DNA of 64,000 nucleotides, from contig NC_088303.1 in NCBI RefSeq assembly GCF_032854445.1, forward strand, positions 20,839,501-20,903,500, read 5' to 3'. Within the stretch, counting starts at the first letter, position 1, and each line of letters opens with the position of its first letter. Below, one piece after another: positions 1 through 12,690 of the stretch. Under the pieces are notes generated by a model. That model was given only the letters and a program-made list of their open reading frames with translations, did not search any database and had not been told where the DNA came from. The position numbers and the translations under genes are program-made. Origin of the DNA: Liolophura sinensis (taxonomy: Eukaryota > Mollusca > Polyplacophora > Chitonida > Chitonidae).

Positions 1-1509
1 TCAGAATGTTCAAGACCTGGGCGCCATGTTGGTAAGGTAATGGTGCAGGTTGCCCAGTGCTGTGTCCATGGATGAGATTCAGTCAATGAGACAACGTCGC
101 CATGCTGTTGTGAATGTGAGAAGGGGACAAACGCGATACTGAGCAAACATGGCCAGTCCCTGTGACCTCTTCATACTACTGTACACTGTGTGTGTGTGGA
201 GGGGTGGGGGGGGGGACAAATTGACTGTAATTCCCAATCGTATTTTAGTGTACGCACCGGACATGGTGGACAGCAGATGGAGACAATACATGATACCAAA
301 GGTCAATATATATGTACTAGAGACCAGACATACCAGCTAGTGTACAGACACACTGAATACAACACATATAAATAAGCGAACATGCACGCTATATAGCAAA
401 ATGATACAGAGAACGTATTGAGCCTATCCATTGACGCTTGTCTATTATAAACAGACTTGCCAAACGTCAAGAATTTAATGACAGATTCCCATCAGTTTAT
501 GCCAACAAACCTTCGCCCGATGGAATTAGACATGATATGGTTCTATCAATTTCCATGGAAACGGATAAAACGCAATCGTTGTTGCCAGTGAGACTGCAAG
601 TCTATCGTGGATTTCATCCCCAGTGTTCACTGTGTACCTCATTTTATTATAAACAATTCTATAAATCAGTTCGCTAAATTATATACAGGTCTGTTTTAAA
701 AATGTGAATTTGGTTTTCGAATTTTATCCCCATGGCATTTGTACTATATTAGCTGATTTTAAATATTTTGTTTCGTTTCGAATGTTCTCATTATCGCATC
801 GAAAACCATTTACTGTCTTCTGACATAAAATATGACTGCAATATTGACGGAGTGGCGTCAAAATCATCCGTACATTCATTCATTCATTCATTTTAAATAA
901 CGAAAAGAAGATAAGCAACATGAAGGTGGTTAAAATCCGATACTTACATATCTGAGACAGAGAAACTAGCGCTCGTTCAAGTGATTTAAAACTCTAAACT
1001 GTGGGCCGGTAATTCTGAAAGATAATACAAACATTTATCATTGGTTCAAGTGACCGGTTAATTGTTTCAGGGATTCATTTTTTTTTCATAAGTAGATTTC
1101 TTAATTGTTGTCTTCCTTTTCATTTATTACACTTGTTCATTTTCATCACAGCTCCCTTGTGATCTGCTCTTTGTTTGTTTAAACAATTATTGGAATGATT
1201 CCATGATTGGTTTTTTCATTCATGAGATTCAGTGATTGATGTTAAGGGTGATAGATTCCGCGACTATCGACATATCAGTCTATCAGCAATTTTTGTTGGC
1301 ATCGGTATATACACTGAACAAAAAAAAAGAATTTTAATGCAAATGGGTAGTGCAAGGTAATTAATATGGGCGAATATATGCTAGAATGGTCACGTCAATC
1401 CTGCCGAATTCCACCATAGCAATTGTGGTGAACAACGCGGGGTACTGTGGTTGTGGTCATGAGATGCAGTGGACTAACAACTCACAACCTGAAGACACAT
1501 GTGCATCGG

Positions 1510-1680
1510 ACTTGTACCACATCTGATCGCCCCAGGTCAGAATGTTCAAGACCTGGGCGCCATGTTGGTAATGTAATGGTGCAGGTTGCCCAGTGCTGTG
1601 TCCATGGATGAGATTCAGTCAATGAGACAACGTCGCCATGCTGTTGTGAATGTGAGAAGGGGACAAACGCGATACTGAGC
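1510..1680 (+). pseudogene. Tc1-like transposase C-terminal relic (copy 2)
   Basis: Forward translation gives a stretch resembling the end of Tc1/mariner transposases: a degraded SPDLNP-type region reading APGQNVQDLGAML, then SMRQRRHAVVNVRRGQTRY. The latter resembles the usual C-terminal SMRRRCxAVIxARGGHTRY motif. An in-frame stop after AMLVR and the loss of everything upstream show it is dead. The same relic is at 1-142 (truncated by the window edge) and 3010-3180. Recognition is by motif memory only, so the family call is tentative. Confidence 0.45.
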
Positions 1681-3009
1681 AAACATGGCCAGTCCCTGTG
1701 ACCTCTTCATACTACTGTACACTGTGTGTGTGTGGAGGGGGGAGGGGGGACAAATTGACTGTATATTCCCAATCGTATTTTAGTGTACGCACCGGACATG
1801 GTGGACAGCAGATGGAGACAATACATGATACCAAAGATCAATATATATGTACTAGAGACCAGACATACCAGCTAGTGTACAGACACATTGAATACAACAC
1901 ATAAATAAGCGAACATGCACGCTATATAGCAAAATGATACAGAGAACGTATTGAACGTATTGAACGTCAAGAATTTAATGACAGATTCCCATCAGTTTAT
2001 GCCAACAAACCTTCGCCCGATGGAATTAGACATGATATGGTTCTATCAATTTCCATGGAAACGGATAAAACGCAATCGTTGTTGCCAGTGAGACTGCAAG
2101 TCTATCGTGGATTTCATCCCCAGTGTTCACTGTGTACCTCATTTTATTATAAACAATTCTATAAATCAGTTCGCTAAATTATATACAGGTCTGTTTTAAA
2201 AATGTGAATTTGGTTTTCGAATTTTATCCCCATGGCATTTGTACTATTTTAGCTGATTTTAAATATTTTGTTTCGTTTCGAATGTTCTCATTATCGCATC
2301 GAAAACCATTTACTGTCTTCTGACATAAAATATGACTGCAATATTGACGGAGTGGCACCAAAACCATCCGTACATTCATTCATTCATTCATTTTAAATAA
2401 CGAAAAGAAGATAAGCAACATGAAGGTGGTTAAAATCCGATACTTACATATCTGAGACAGAGAAACTAGCGCTCGTTCAAGTGATTTAAAACTCTAAACT
2501 GTGGGCCGGTAATTCTGAAAGATAATACAAACATTTATCATTGATTCAAGTGACCGGTTAATTGTTTCAGGGATTCATTTTTTTTTCATAAGTAGATTTC
2601 TTAATTGTTGTCTTCCTTTTCATTTATTACACTTGTTCATTTTCATCACAGCTCCCTTGTGATCTGCTCTTTGTTTGTTTAAACAATTATTGGAATGATT
2701 CCATGATTGGTTTTTTCATTCATGAGATTCAGTGATTGATGTTAAGGGTGATAGATTCCGCGACTATCGACATATCAGTCTATCAGCAATTTTTGTTGGC
2801 ATCGGTATATACACTGAACAAAAAAAAAGAATTTTAATGCAAATGGGTAGTGCAAGGTAATTAATATGGGCGAATATATGCTAGAATGGTCACGTCAATC
2901 CTGCCGAATTCCACCATAGCAATTGTGGTGAACAACGCGGGGTACTGTGGTTGTGGTCATGAGATGCAGTGAACTAACAACTCACAACCTGAAGACACGT
3001 ATGCATCGG

Positions 3010-3180
3010 ACTTGTACCACATCTGATCGCCCCAGGTCAGAATGTTCAAGACCTGGGCGCCATGTTGGTAAGGTAATGGTGCAGGTTGCCCAGTGCTGTG
3101 TCCATGGATGAGATTCAGTCAATGAGACAACGAAGCCTTGCTGTTGTGAATGTGAGAAGGGGACAAACGCGATACTGAGC
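3010..3180 (+). pseudogene. Tc1-like transposase C-terminal relic (copy 3)
   Basis: This is the third copy of the relic carried by the 1.5 kb tandem unit. It matches the copy at 1510-1680 with a few substitutions (GAAGCCTTG replaces GTCGCCATG near 3132) and the same internal stop. Confidence 0.4.
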
Positions 3181-3523
3181 AACCATGGCTAGTCACAGTG
3201 AAATCAAAAGTGACCTCTTCATACTACTGTACACTGTGCGTGTGGAAGGGGTGGGGGGGGGGGGACAAATTGACTGTAATGCCCAATAGTGTACGCTCAT
3301 TTACGTTCATAAACCAGACATGTCCACTGGCTACATGGGTATGTTTGGAGCACGAAGTAAGACATGAGAAGTTTCTTTTTTTGTTCAGCATAGATAGCAC
3401 CATTCTGTGGACGTTCATTAAAACTTATAGCAAATGAAGAGCAAAGTCCGCGCGGTACGAACCAATTAAAAACTGTGCCACCCTCGAGGTTTAGAATCTT
3501 CTATTGTGCAGGGGACCGCTTGT

Positions 3524-3625
3524 CAAACCCTCTTATAGTCAAGAACACGTAAGTAGCACAGCGAGGTAATGCCTACATTGCTGGTTGCCGTTGTAGTTAC
3601 GTGCTCTTGACCTTAAGAGGGTTTC
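3524..3625. repeat. Short inverted-repeat (hairpin) element
   Basis: The left arm at 3524-3553 (starting CAAACCCTCTTATAGTCAAG) is the near-perfect reverse complement of the right arm at about 3596-3625 (ending AAGAGGGTTTC). Roughly 40 bases lie between the arms. It looks like a tiny MITE or foldback element. No coding potential and no obvious target duplication were seen. Confidence 0.6.
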
Positions 3626-3959
3626 GTGCAAGTGAGCTGAGGCATGAACAGCGGTCGTTCTATATTTCGCGTGACGTAATTTTGGGATAACTCTTTCAGG
3701 CATCGTAAATCTCCGCGAGTTTCACCGTGGACGCCGTGTGTCTCGCTGAGATCATGTTGGAATTGTAGGCTATAGTGGCTTGTTTGTGGGTGTGTTTATG
3801 CAACTTCATTTACATTTCTGATGTTTTCTATATATAAGTGCTAGCATGGTGGTTTATCAAGCTGGTTATTAGTAATTTAGTTAATCGGCTTACAGAGAAA
3901 ATAACTTTTTATCGAAGAAAATTCATATTTTCACATACGAAATAATTTTTTTTCAAAGA

Positions 3960-4112
3960 AAATTATTTCCACCGTGCTGGAAATATATCCATCGTGGTGT
4001 AAATATTTTCACCGCGCTGAAAATATTTTTACCGTGGTGTACATATTTTCACCGCGATGTATCTCATTTTTACCGAGGTATAAATATTTTTTACCATGGT
4101 GGAAATTCACTT
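3960..4112. repeat. Degenerate 22-25 bp repeat rich in TTTTACCGTGGTG
   Basis: About six imperfect copies of a motif of the form AAATATTTTCACCGCGGTGT follow one another. Several copies are themselves weakly palindromic (TTTCCACCGTGCTGGAAATA). No gene overlaps it. Confidence 0.6.
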
Positions 4113-4457
4113 GATTCTCAATCCTTGTTTTTGTCAAGTTCAATACCTTCATTTTTTTGTCATGAAAAGCTATGGGTAAGTAAACTGATGGCCAAGAGAA
4201 ACTTTGTCACTGCGTGAGTTAAATTTAACAAGCCTTTCAGAAAATTAATACCAAATTATTGTAGGAAAACATTGTACGAAGCATATTCCCATGTGCGACA
4301 AGCGTCATATGCGCCCACGCGCATTCGTTTTGAGACAACGAAGAAAGTTGAAAAATCACGTGACCCATGGATGGCGGCAATTGCACATGTAATAAGTGTA
4401 TAAAAACGTTACACATAGTGTGCTGAACTTGCACTTTGACTAAAAACCACCAAAGTA

Positions 4458-5148
4458 ATGCCTCGATTGACCCCAAGACAACGCGAGAGGGCCCTGGGTA
4501 CCCTCTGACCCTGAGCCACCCATGCCTACATTGCAAGGACCGTCGGCTGCTCGCGTGTAACTGTGTCAAACTTGATGCAACGTTACAGGCAGACATGGTA
4601 GACATTGGACAGGCCAAGAACAGGCACGCCTAAGGTAACTACGCCCAGAGACGACGGGTATCTGCGCACCTTACACCTGAGGAACCGCTTTTTGACAATG
4701 ACGTCATCGTCAATCAATGCCTTAGGTCACCAAGTCAGTCGGCAGACTGTGTCCAGGAGACTCATGGCTCACGGAATTAGGGCCTATCGCCCATTGAGAA
4801 AAAGTCGAACATTGTCGCCAGAGGTTGTGATGGGCTCGAATTGTACGCCGTTGGCAGCGACGTGATTCGCAACGTGTTGTTTTCACCGATGAAAGCCGCT
4901 TCTGTCTGTTTCGTGCCGATGGCAGACAACGAGTTTACCGTCGAAGAGGCGAACGACGTATGTACATACCATGCGTCCAGGAGGTGGTACCGTTTGCAGC
5001 CAACCGACAAGAACTGGCGTTCGCTTTCCAAGATGAATGGCAACGAATCCCACGTCATCTCATCGGACGACTGACTTTTTCTCTGCGTCGGAGAGTTTTT
5101 GCATGCATTGAAGCAAGGGGTGCCACACTCGATATTGATTGGTTTTGA
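4458..5148 (+). pseudogene. Broken Tc1/mariner-type transposase
   Basis: Read across frameshifts and stops, the segment shows ordered pieces of a Tc1-family transposase. The start at 4458 is MPRLTPRQRERALGTL. A helix-turn-helix region follows (DRPRTGTPKVTTPRDDGYLR and VSRQTVSRRLMAHGIRAYRP). Next is the first catalytic Asp in VVFTDESRFCLFRADGRQRV, and then an abrupt jump to the C-terminal QDEWQRIPRHLI and LRRRVFACIEARGAT. The middle of the DDE domain, including the other two acidic residues, is missing. Stops interrupt the N-terminal part. It is an inactive fossil. Confidence 0.85.
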
Positions 5149-7701
5149 TATTGACTGATTTTAAAAAGAATCAACTTTTTGTATACTCTGCCCATTGTTA
5201 ATCAAGATGGAATGGCTATTTTTCTACCCCTGCTCTGTTGGTTCACTTGTAAAATGATCTGAGGGCTGCTTTGTCCGTTCTTACTTAATACTTTCAATAT
5301 CTAAGGTCATTGGTTTTTTCAATATATTAAACTTTTGTCATCCTGTTTTTTGCTTGGCAAAATAAATTGATTTGAACTCTTTGTAAAGTTTCTTTTGGCC
5401 GTGAGTTTATATAAATACATCATACTTTTCTTATTCCATCGTCATACGAAGCCAAAGGGCTAAGGTCGTCACGACGCCTATCGGTCCTACAGATATGTCA
5501 TCATATTTCATATTTGGTATCCAGCTTTATAATGAGATGATGTTCCTTTTCAAACTGAACAATTTCGATCAAATTTCTGCTTTCCCATGGTAAAGCATGA
5601 AAAGTGAAAATATACACAACCAGTTTTAATGAACAGAATAAAATTCATGCGGTTTAACCTATGGATTCCATTTTTGGTACTCGGGTACCGCAGTGGAAAT
5701 ATTTTTTGATATATAAAAAATTAAAAAAATTCCTCTAAAAAATGAAAAATTATTTCTTATTTGAGAGAAAAAATTACTACGACTGTGAAAAAGAATATTC
5801 CTCGCAAAAAGTCTGTGCAAAACACGCTGATGTGTGCTTGTTTAGCCGCCTAACTTGGAAAGTATACATATAGAAAATATTATAAAAATGAAACAATTCA
5901 TGGAACTAATAAGCCAGCGTAGTAGGTCCATTTAATTCATGCTTGCATAGTTATTATTTCTGTTGGAGTACTGGTTGGAGTTTTAGACATATAGCATTGA
6001 AAATTTCGGGAAAGTTTTGGGACGTGGAAAATCTAGTCACGTGTGTTTTGACCACTTGGATCAAGTTGTAGAAGCCGCCGTATTTGTGACGAATAGGTGC
6101 CCCACTCTCCATTTACAAGTATTGTAGGCTCCCTGTAATTCGGTTTCCTTGGTATGAGCATGGTTTGGCAGAATTTGACGTAGCCTAATATACCTACTTC
6201 ATAGTTTCAGTCGCCGATATAGGCCCGTATATGCCAACGTTAGGTTTATGTTCGTAAATCTAAATGGGCCTACACTGTTACGTACATGTAGTTTTGCTAA
6301 GAGTTTATAAGTGGATATAGGACAAAGTGCACCGTAAGTCTATAGCAATTCACTCAAACTCCATTAATGAAATAAAGCACAGAACACTTTCAAAGCCTCT
6401 CAAATACACAGCAAATAAGGGAATACCTGTAAGTTAACTATAGAATTATATAAACCTCATCATCTCGGTTATTTAAATTAATATTTTATCAGAATTATTA
6501 GAGAAAGTTCACTACCCAAAGTGCGGAAAAGGCATACAGGCTTCTTTATTTAGAACACCCTACCTGGTATTCCTATGGACAATCTTGGCTACGTGCGGTT
6601 ACGGTCAGTTCACGAACACTAAAACATGTGGCACGGTACACCCAACGCACGATAGAACGATAATATCTCAAAATTAATGCCCAATCATCTATCCTTGATT
6701 TCCAGCGTCGGCCGATGTATACGTTACCGTTAGGAGCCACGTATATTTACACAGGGAGTTTTCCGAAGTAGGCCCCTACCGAAAACTCCGCTTGAAGACA
6801 AGAAAGCGGCATCTCCATCGGTCGATCACGAACAAAACATCCAACTGCATCGAATCACAGCTTCATGTTTGATCAGTATGTACTTCAATATTTTCAGCAA
6901 CAGTGTCTTTGGGCATTTTTCACAACAATAAGTAGTTTTTGTAGAAACCCACTTCGAAGCTGTCCAAATACTCCGTATACCTGTAACAGCGGAGATATTT
7001 AAAAGGCTCACGAGTGGTGGCCTTAATGCTACAGCATGTACATTTTTGTGCGTGAGGGTCTATACTGTTATAAGTATACAATTTAATAAAAAAAATATTA
7101 TATAAACAAAATACTGGTAGACCACTTCCTGCCACAAATGTAATTTTCATTTATTAAATACATAAAGTTAATATATTCACCATTACCATTACAAATGCAA
7201 GTGATTTTTAAATTGTTTAACTAGTGACATTCACCAATTGCAATAATGTAGACCGCCTCCATCACTAAGAATAGTTCAAAACTGTAATTGTGATAAAAAA
7301 ACAGAACTGTGTTCGAAAATTGCAGGTTTTTTTAAAAGCGAACAGTGAAGAGTATGGCAGTTGCAGAAAATTGGAGTTGTTGAAAACGAACAGTGAAAAG
7401 TGGCAGCTGCATACAGAATACTGCACATTTGTGGTTGAATGTCATACATATTGTATATATTTCATAAATATACGAAGGCCCCGTCATTGTACATAATAAG
7501 AGGGGGAATAAGATGGGTGGGAGGGGCTGAATGGGAGACGGCTTGGAGGGGGTGGGATGAATAGTGAGATACTTAGGGAAAATTTCGTTTTCTGCTGCTT
7601 GAGGCCTTCAACGCAATTGGTCGTCGAAGTTACACTGATAATCGGCACGCGGAGTATAACTCGAGATAGCGATATATTGAGTCGGCGCTATCGGCTTCCA
7701 C
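5149..7701. other. Intergenic, nothing recognised
   Basis: The stretch is AT-rich with many short A/T runs (notably 5690-5780). It has only short open frames without homology cues and no convincing splice-linked exons. No repeat family was identified by eye. Confidence 0.5.
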
Positions 7702-8023
7702 CGGCCCGATGGCTCAGTTGGCGGAGCGTCTGCTTCAGGGGCGGTAGATCCGAGGCAAATCCTGGGTCGGGGTCACACCTCTCTTGGCGTTCAGCGATAA
7801 GGGAATAGTGCAACGACTGGTTGATCCGTATCAGTATAATGGGTTCAGATAGGGGGGCTTACTTGCTTTGGGCAAGTTGTCTCACTGAAGCCACACTCTT
7901 GATAAAAGAGCGGGGGAAATCCATCCAGCGGCAAGGAGGCACATTACACGTACATGCATTTCTCTTTTGTCGTTACATGACTGAAAATTGTTAAATATGG
8001 CGTTTAAGCCATAAACACTCACT
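7702..8023 (+). mobile_element. tRNA-derived SINE, family 2
   Basis: The element begins with a tRNA-like head. It has an A box in GATGGCTCAGTTGGCGGAGC and a degenerate B box near GGCAAATCCTGG. The body contains CAACGACTGGTTGATCC and GGGGGCTTACTTGC, and the end reads ATAAACACTCAC. The reverse complements of 57120-57446 and 45134-45432 align along the whole body, which defines the family within the window. Confidence 0.8.
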
Positions 8024-8127
8024 ATCGGCTTCCATACTTCCGCTATTTTTTTTCAGGTTTCGTTCATGAAAGTCTAAAGACAACTTTTGTTATTGAAAAA
8101 AAATTCTGATGCAAATCGCAATTTTAT

Positions 8128-8505
8128 TTAGTCTATGACTTGAAGGCAACACACAGCCGATGTAAACCATACAAGAGGTTATACTGAAGGTATACATAGG
8201 CAGTGAGTATAGTATCGGTATTTAATCTGTGACTTGAAGGCAACAAACAGCTGATATAAGCCACACGAGAGGTTATACTGAAGGTATACATCGGCAGTGG
8301 GTATTTTATCGGTAATTAATCTGTGACTTGAAGCCAACAAACGGTTGATGCAAACCACACGAGAGGTTATACTGAAGGTATACATAGGCAAGTGGGTATT
8401 TTATCGGTATTTAATCTGTGACTTGAAGCCAACAAACAGCTGATGCAAGCCACACGAGAGGTTATACTGAAGGTATGTGTGGGTAATGGGTAATACCGGT
8501 ATTTA
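8128..8505. repeat. 94-bp tandem repeat, four copies
   Basis: The motif CTGTGACTTGAAGGCAACAA recurs at about 8133, 8228, 8322 and 8416 (spacing 94-95). Each copy continues through CACACGAGAGGTTATACTGA and AGGTATACATAGGCAGTGGG. Divergence between copies is moderate. No gene overlaps. Confidence 0.9.
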
Positions 8506-11337
8506 GTGGCCCAGTAGTAGGCCGACTGTTATTGGATAAAAGGAGACAGGATTTGAATGCATGAATGGAGATACAGAGAGCCTTTTTAGCTTGACTGTCA
8601 CCTGGTGTGGGCGGTTAAAATTTCCTAGTTCCATAACACTGTACGTATAGTGCGAGTGCGCGTGTATAATGACCACCTCAGGTTTAGTTGTGGTGAAAAT
8701 CTTATAGATCTGCAAAGTTTTGACATGGCTTAGCTGATCAACATCAACACATCCACCGCACCCGTCGACTTTATCTCACGTTACGCAGCCAGGCGTTTCC
8801 AATTAACGCATCGCGTTAAATCAAACCAGATATCACATGCAAACGCAGGCCTATGGGCATTAATGGTGTACAGAGGGCAGAGAAGGGCTCCATCCAAATC
8901 TAAACTTGAATGTTTGTGATTTTGTACATGTACAACTGAAATCTTTAAGCTGAACAGGGTTTACAAAACGCTTTTATGTCTGGGACCGATCCACAAAGCC
9001 GTGTCAAAATTTATAACATGATTTTCATTGGGGAAGTCCTGTAAATTAAAAATTTGACCACCTCATCAATGTTTTCGAAGGGCAAAAATGAGAATATTAC
9101 AAATTCTAAAACCAAAACCTAAGCATTGTGACAACATTTCAAATTTTGACTTAAGTGGGAAATGTTTTGTGAATTGGAACCCTGAACAGTGATCGAATAA
9201 ACCATATGCTTACCTCGTTAGCTCATGTCTGATGAACGCTCAGTGCAACACAGGCCAGGGCCTTGTTAGTTCTTTGTATGTTTACCGTAGCTTTTCCGCT
9301 GGTGAACGAAATGTGTACCCAGCAGTCCGCTCTACTTTATCTATGCTAGCAAAATTCAGAATTCACGTTAATAAAGCTTCCGGGGCTGTGTTGACATTTG
9401 CAACGCCAGCCGACCATACCGCCATGTATGGAAGCCAGTGCGACCATCGCTTTTTGATTTGCCTAAAATAAACTCGCCTGTTTGGAAATAAAATACTGAG
9501 TAGGGTGTCAAGTTGTCGTCCTTTCAAAGCGAGAGCAGATAGTCAATTTTTTTTGGAAATGCAGTAGTGTGGTTTTCTACTTTTTTTTACATCCAAGAGA
9601 ATCTCACCAACCCGACATTTTTATATTCATGTATATTATTTTATATTTTTTATAGCGTTGCTCTGTCGCCCTAGATGAAAGGATAGAGAATCGAGATTTT
9701 ATGAAGTACATCATCGATATGAAATTAAACCTCAAAAGTGACTGAATTCAAACAGGTCGACAACGCGATAACACGACATTTTATTGGTAAAAGATTTTGC
9801 GCACGAGAGGTAGTTCCATGCTACCAGCTATCATTTTTAAAGGTCGGTTGCGAATAAACGCATTGGAGCATGGGTATATAAATTGACATGTTGACCATAA
9901 GGCGATATTTGCACCTTAAAATGTCCCCTTTACGCGCTGGTCACCATGAACCATCCCGACAACATTATAATGTCGTAAAAATGTTGCAAGGTCGACGGGC
10001 ATCTAGCGTAGTGGAAAAGAAAAGCAATGGGTTAATTATCGTGGTTTCAGCCATGTGGATTTTCATTACATCTAATTGCCATGTATGTACTAAACCATTG
10101 GTATTTGACTATTAAATGATAGACTTTTTCACGTGCGACATGTGCACAGTCTTTACCGACAGAGTAATCCTAACGCATACAGCTATATTTGTGAAGGCAA
10201 TCTCTTAATTTCTAACGAGCTTCATGTCAGACCATATTCCTTGACTACCCCACGACAGTTACGACCGACCGATCACGCCCAGTCCATTCAAAACACACTT
10301 CCTCCGATGATGCAACGCGCTTGTGGGAATAGAGAAGAGAAGAATAAAGTAATGAAATGTGGACAAAGGTACACACTGTAGTGCCATAGGGTCTATAAAG
10401 ACGAATTAGCACTAGGCAGTTGTGAATGGTGAAAGTCCTTGTACATGCACCAGCAAAAGTTAAAGGAACAGGGTAGTTGTAATGCTATAAGGATTTCATG
10501 TGATTACAAGAGTGTTCCCCCGAAAAATACAGGTGATTAGGGTGGTTTAAGCGTTATTCTCGTGGCATTTTTGATATATTTTAATCAAATGCACTCATTT
10601 TTGATAAGAGATAAATATATTCTTTCTTTATGAAATGTATAATTACTCAATCTGGTTAGCTAGCTAAAAAAGTGAAATCAACAACACCACGAAGGCCTTT
10701 GGGTTGAGGATTTTCTGCATTAACTCAAATGTTTCCAAATAACATTGTCCAGTTGCATATACTTGACTAGAAGATGTCATCATCGCCTAAATTGTGGAAA
10801 AATCTGCGAGACGGTTTAAAAAGTATGATATTGACACCGCACTGCGCGGTTGCGTGGCATGTGCTAACATAACCTGTACATAACTCGCCGGAACTATGCC
10901 CGCTTGACCCACACGTATATTGCCTAGTTATTACATATGAGACCTGTACAAACTGTAACGTTTTAGACGGAAAATAAATATGACAAGATTCCGGTAGACA
11001 TAACTAAGGTGGGATAATTGATTGTAAGACTTTTACATACAAGTATTTGTGGCGTATATAAATACTATAGAAGTCTAGTAAATATGTATGATGTCATCAT
11101 CTTTCTGCAAGACATGCAGTACAATAAATGTTAATGAGTTGTTTCGCAGTCTAAATTAAAAAATAATACTCTGTAACGTCATTTGGTGTGATTTAAATTA
11201 ATGTTCAGGAAATTTCGGAATTGCTTCCGTCTGTTTCTATCCTGCTGGAAACTGGCAGGATTTATTTCCACTTTGCAGCGACCTTTTTTAAGTCTTTCTA
11301 ATCTTTTTTTTCTTATTTTTATCCTGTTCATGTTTCA
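8506..11337. other. Intergenic, nothing recognised
   Basis: Open frames up to about 80 residues occur (for example around 9232-9471 and 10133-10381) but show no family motif, membrane pattern or linked splice sites. No repeat was recognised. Confidence 0.5.
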
Positions 11338-11590
11338 ATAACTGTAATGTAATTTTCGACCACACTACCATACTCCTCACAGTGCAGGTCTTAACCCAGA
11401 ACTGTAGTTTCTGGCCTCACTCCTGCACTGCCCGCAGTGCACGCCTCAACGAATGCCCAGCTTTTAACAACTCTAGGCCTAATTTTCGACCACACTTTCA
11501 TACAGTACACAGTACAGGTTTCAACGAATGCCCAACTTTAAACAACTGTAATTTTCGGCCACACTTCCATACTCTCAAATGTGGTGCGCC
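11338..11590. repeat. About 75-bp degenerate tandem repeat
   Basis: Three to four diverged copies share TAATTTTCGACCACACT followed by CCATACTC, then CAACGAATGCCCA and TTTAACAACT. The open frame across it is a by-product of the repeat. Confidence 0.65.
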
Positions 11591-11924
11591 GTCCACTTTA
11601 TTGGCGAATACCACTTAGTGCTAGTTTTTCTCGGTGTTCATGAATAATTCATTTATAGGATCGCGGTCAGGTTTTTGGCTGAGCCCAAGGGAAACCACTA
11701 CCCTTCGCCAGATATCCGACAATAACTTTACCTTACAGCTGCTATCCAACCAACTGCAGCTGGAGTCGAGCTGGATTGGCTGGAGAGGTCTGCAGCCCAG
11801 CCCGTGGTAGCTGGATTCTAGTGTAATCTCATTCGTCGACGGGAGCTGAAGCCCATACAGTGAGAGCTGAATTCGCATCTATGATCTCATTGTCCGAGGA
11901 GAGTTTCAGAACAAAGCATGGACT

Positions 11925-12690
11925 GCGCGCATTATGGGCAGTGGTGCAAGCACTGTGAGCGGAGCATTCGCTGTGTGCGTTGTGGACAGTGTTGCGAGCA
12001 CCGGAGAGAAGCATATGCACAGTGCAGTATGGGCAATGGTGAGAGTACCAGATGGAAGTATGTGCTGAGTGCATGTGGGCAGTGATGCGAGTACCGAAGG
12101 GAAGCATATGCGGAGCGCCGCATGGGCAGTAGTTCTCGACGGCCGGCTAGAAGTATGTGCAGTATTGACGGTGGTTCGAATACTGGCGGAGAGTATGTGT
12201 GGAGTACAGTTTTGGGCAGGGTGTGAGCACTGTCGGAAGTATGTGCTGACTGCATTATGGGGAGTGGTACGAGCACCAGAGGAAAGTATGTGCCAAGTGC
12301 AGTACGGGCAGTGGTACGAGCACCAGAGGGAAGTATGTGTGGAGTGCAGTATGAGCAGTGGTGTGAACACCAGAGGGAAGTATGTGTGGAGTGCAGTATG
12401 GGCAGTGTTGTGAACACCAGAGGGAAGTATGTGTGGAGTGCAGTATGGACAGTGGTGCGAGCACCAGAGGGAAGTATGTGTGGAGTGCAGTATGGGCAGT
12501 GGTGAGAGCACCGGAGAGAAGTATGTGCGGAATGCAGTAAGGGCAGTGGTGTGAGCACTGTAGGAAGTATGTGCTAACTGCATTATGGACAGTCGTACGA
12601 GCACCAGAGGAAAGTATGTGCGGAGTGCAATATGGAGAGTGGTGCGAGCACCAGAGGAAAGTATCCACTGAGTGCAGTATGTGCCCATTT
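11925..12690. repeat. 47-bp minisatellite, about 16 copies
   Basis: The unit, centred on GAGCACCAGAGGGAAGTATG then TGTGGAGTGCAGTATGGGCAGTGGT, recurs exactly every 47 bases. GAGCACC-type starts lie at 12271, 12318, 12365, 12412, 12459, 12506, 12553, 12600 and 12646. Copies before 12240 are more diverged. The unit lacks stops in several frames and 47 is not a multiple of three, so long overlapping open frames on both strands (up to 260 codons) arise without being genes. Confidence 0.92.

Larger units (their letters stand above)
1..3300. repeat. 1.5 kb tandem repeat array, about 2.1 copies
   Basis: The segment starting at base 1 recurs at 1538 and again at 3038. Copies 1 and 2 match almost base for base: bases 481-1500 align to 1981-3000 with a constant offset of 1500 and only a handful of substitutions. 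Copy 1 carries about 37 extra bases near 430-470. Copy 3 breaks off near 3290-3300. Each unit holds a (GT)n plus G-run tract, an ATTC microsatellite and the tail of a Tc1-like transposase. The near identity means recent duplication, or conversion, or an assembly artefact. No gene is seen in the unit. Confidence 0.9.

Noticed and set aside
4237-4617. 126-codon minus-strand open frame
   Set aside because: It is antisense to the Tc1 relic, which has recognisable motifs on the plus strand.
11906-12688. Long minus-strand open frame (260 codons) and its overlapping companions
   Set aside because: It lies wholly inside the 47-bp minisatellite. The peptide is a frame-cycling repeat with no start context, splice sites or family motif.
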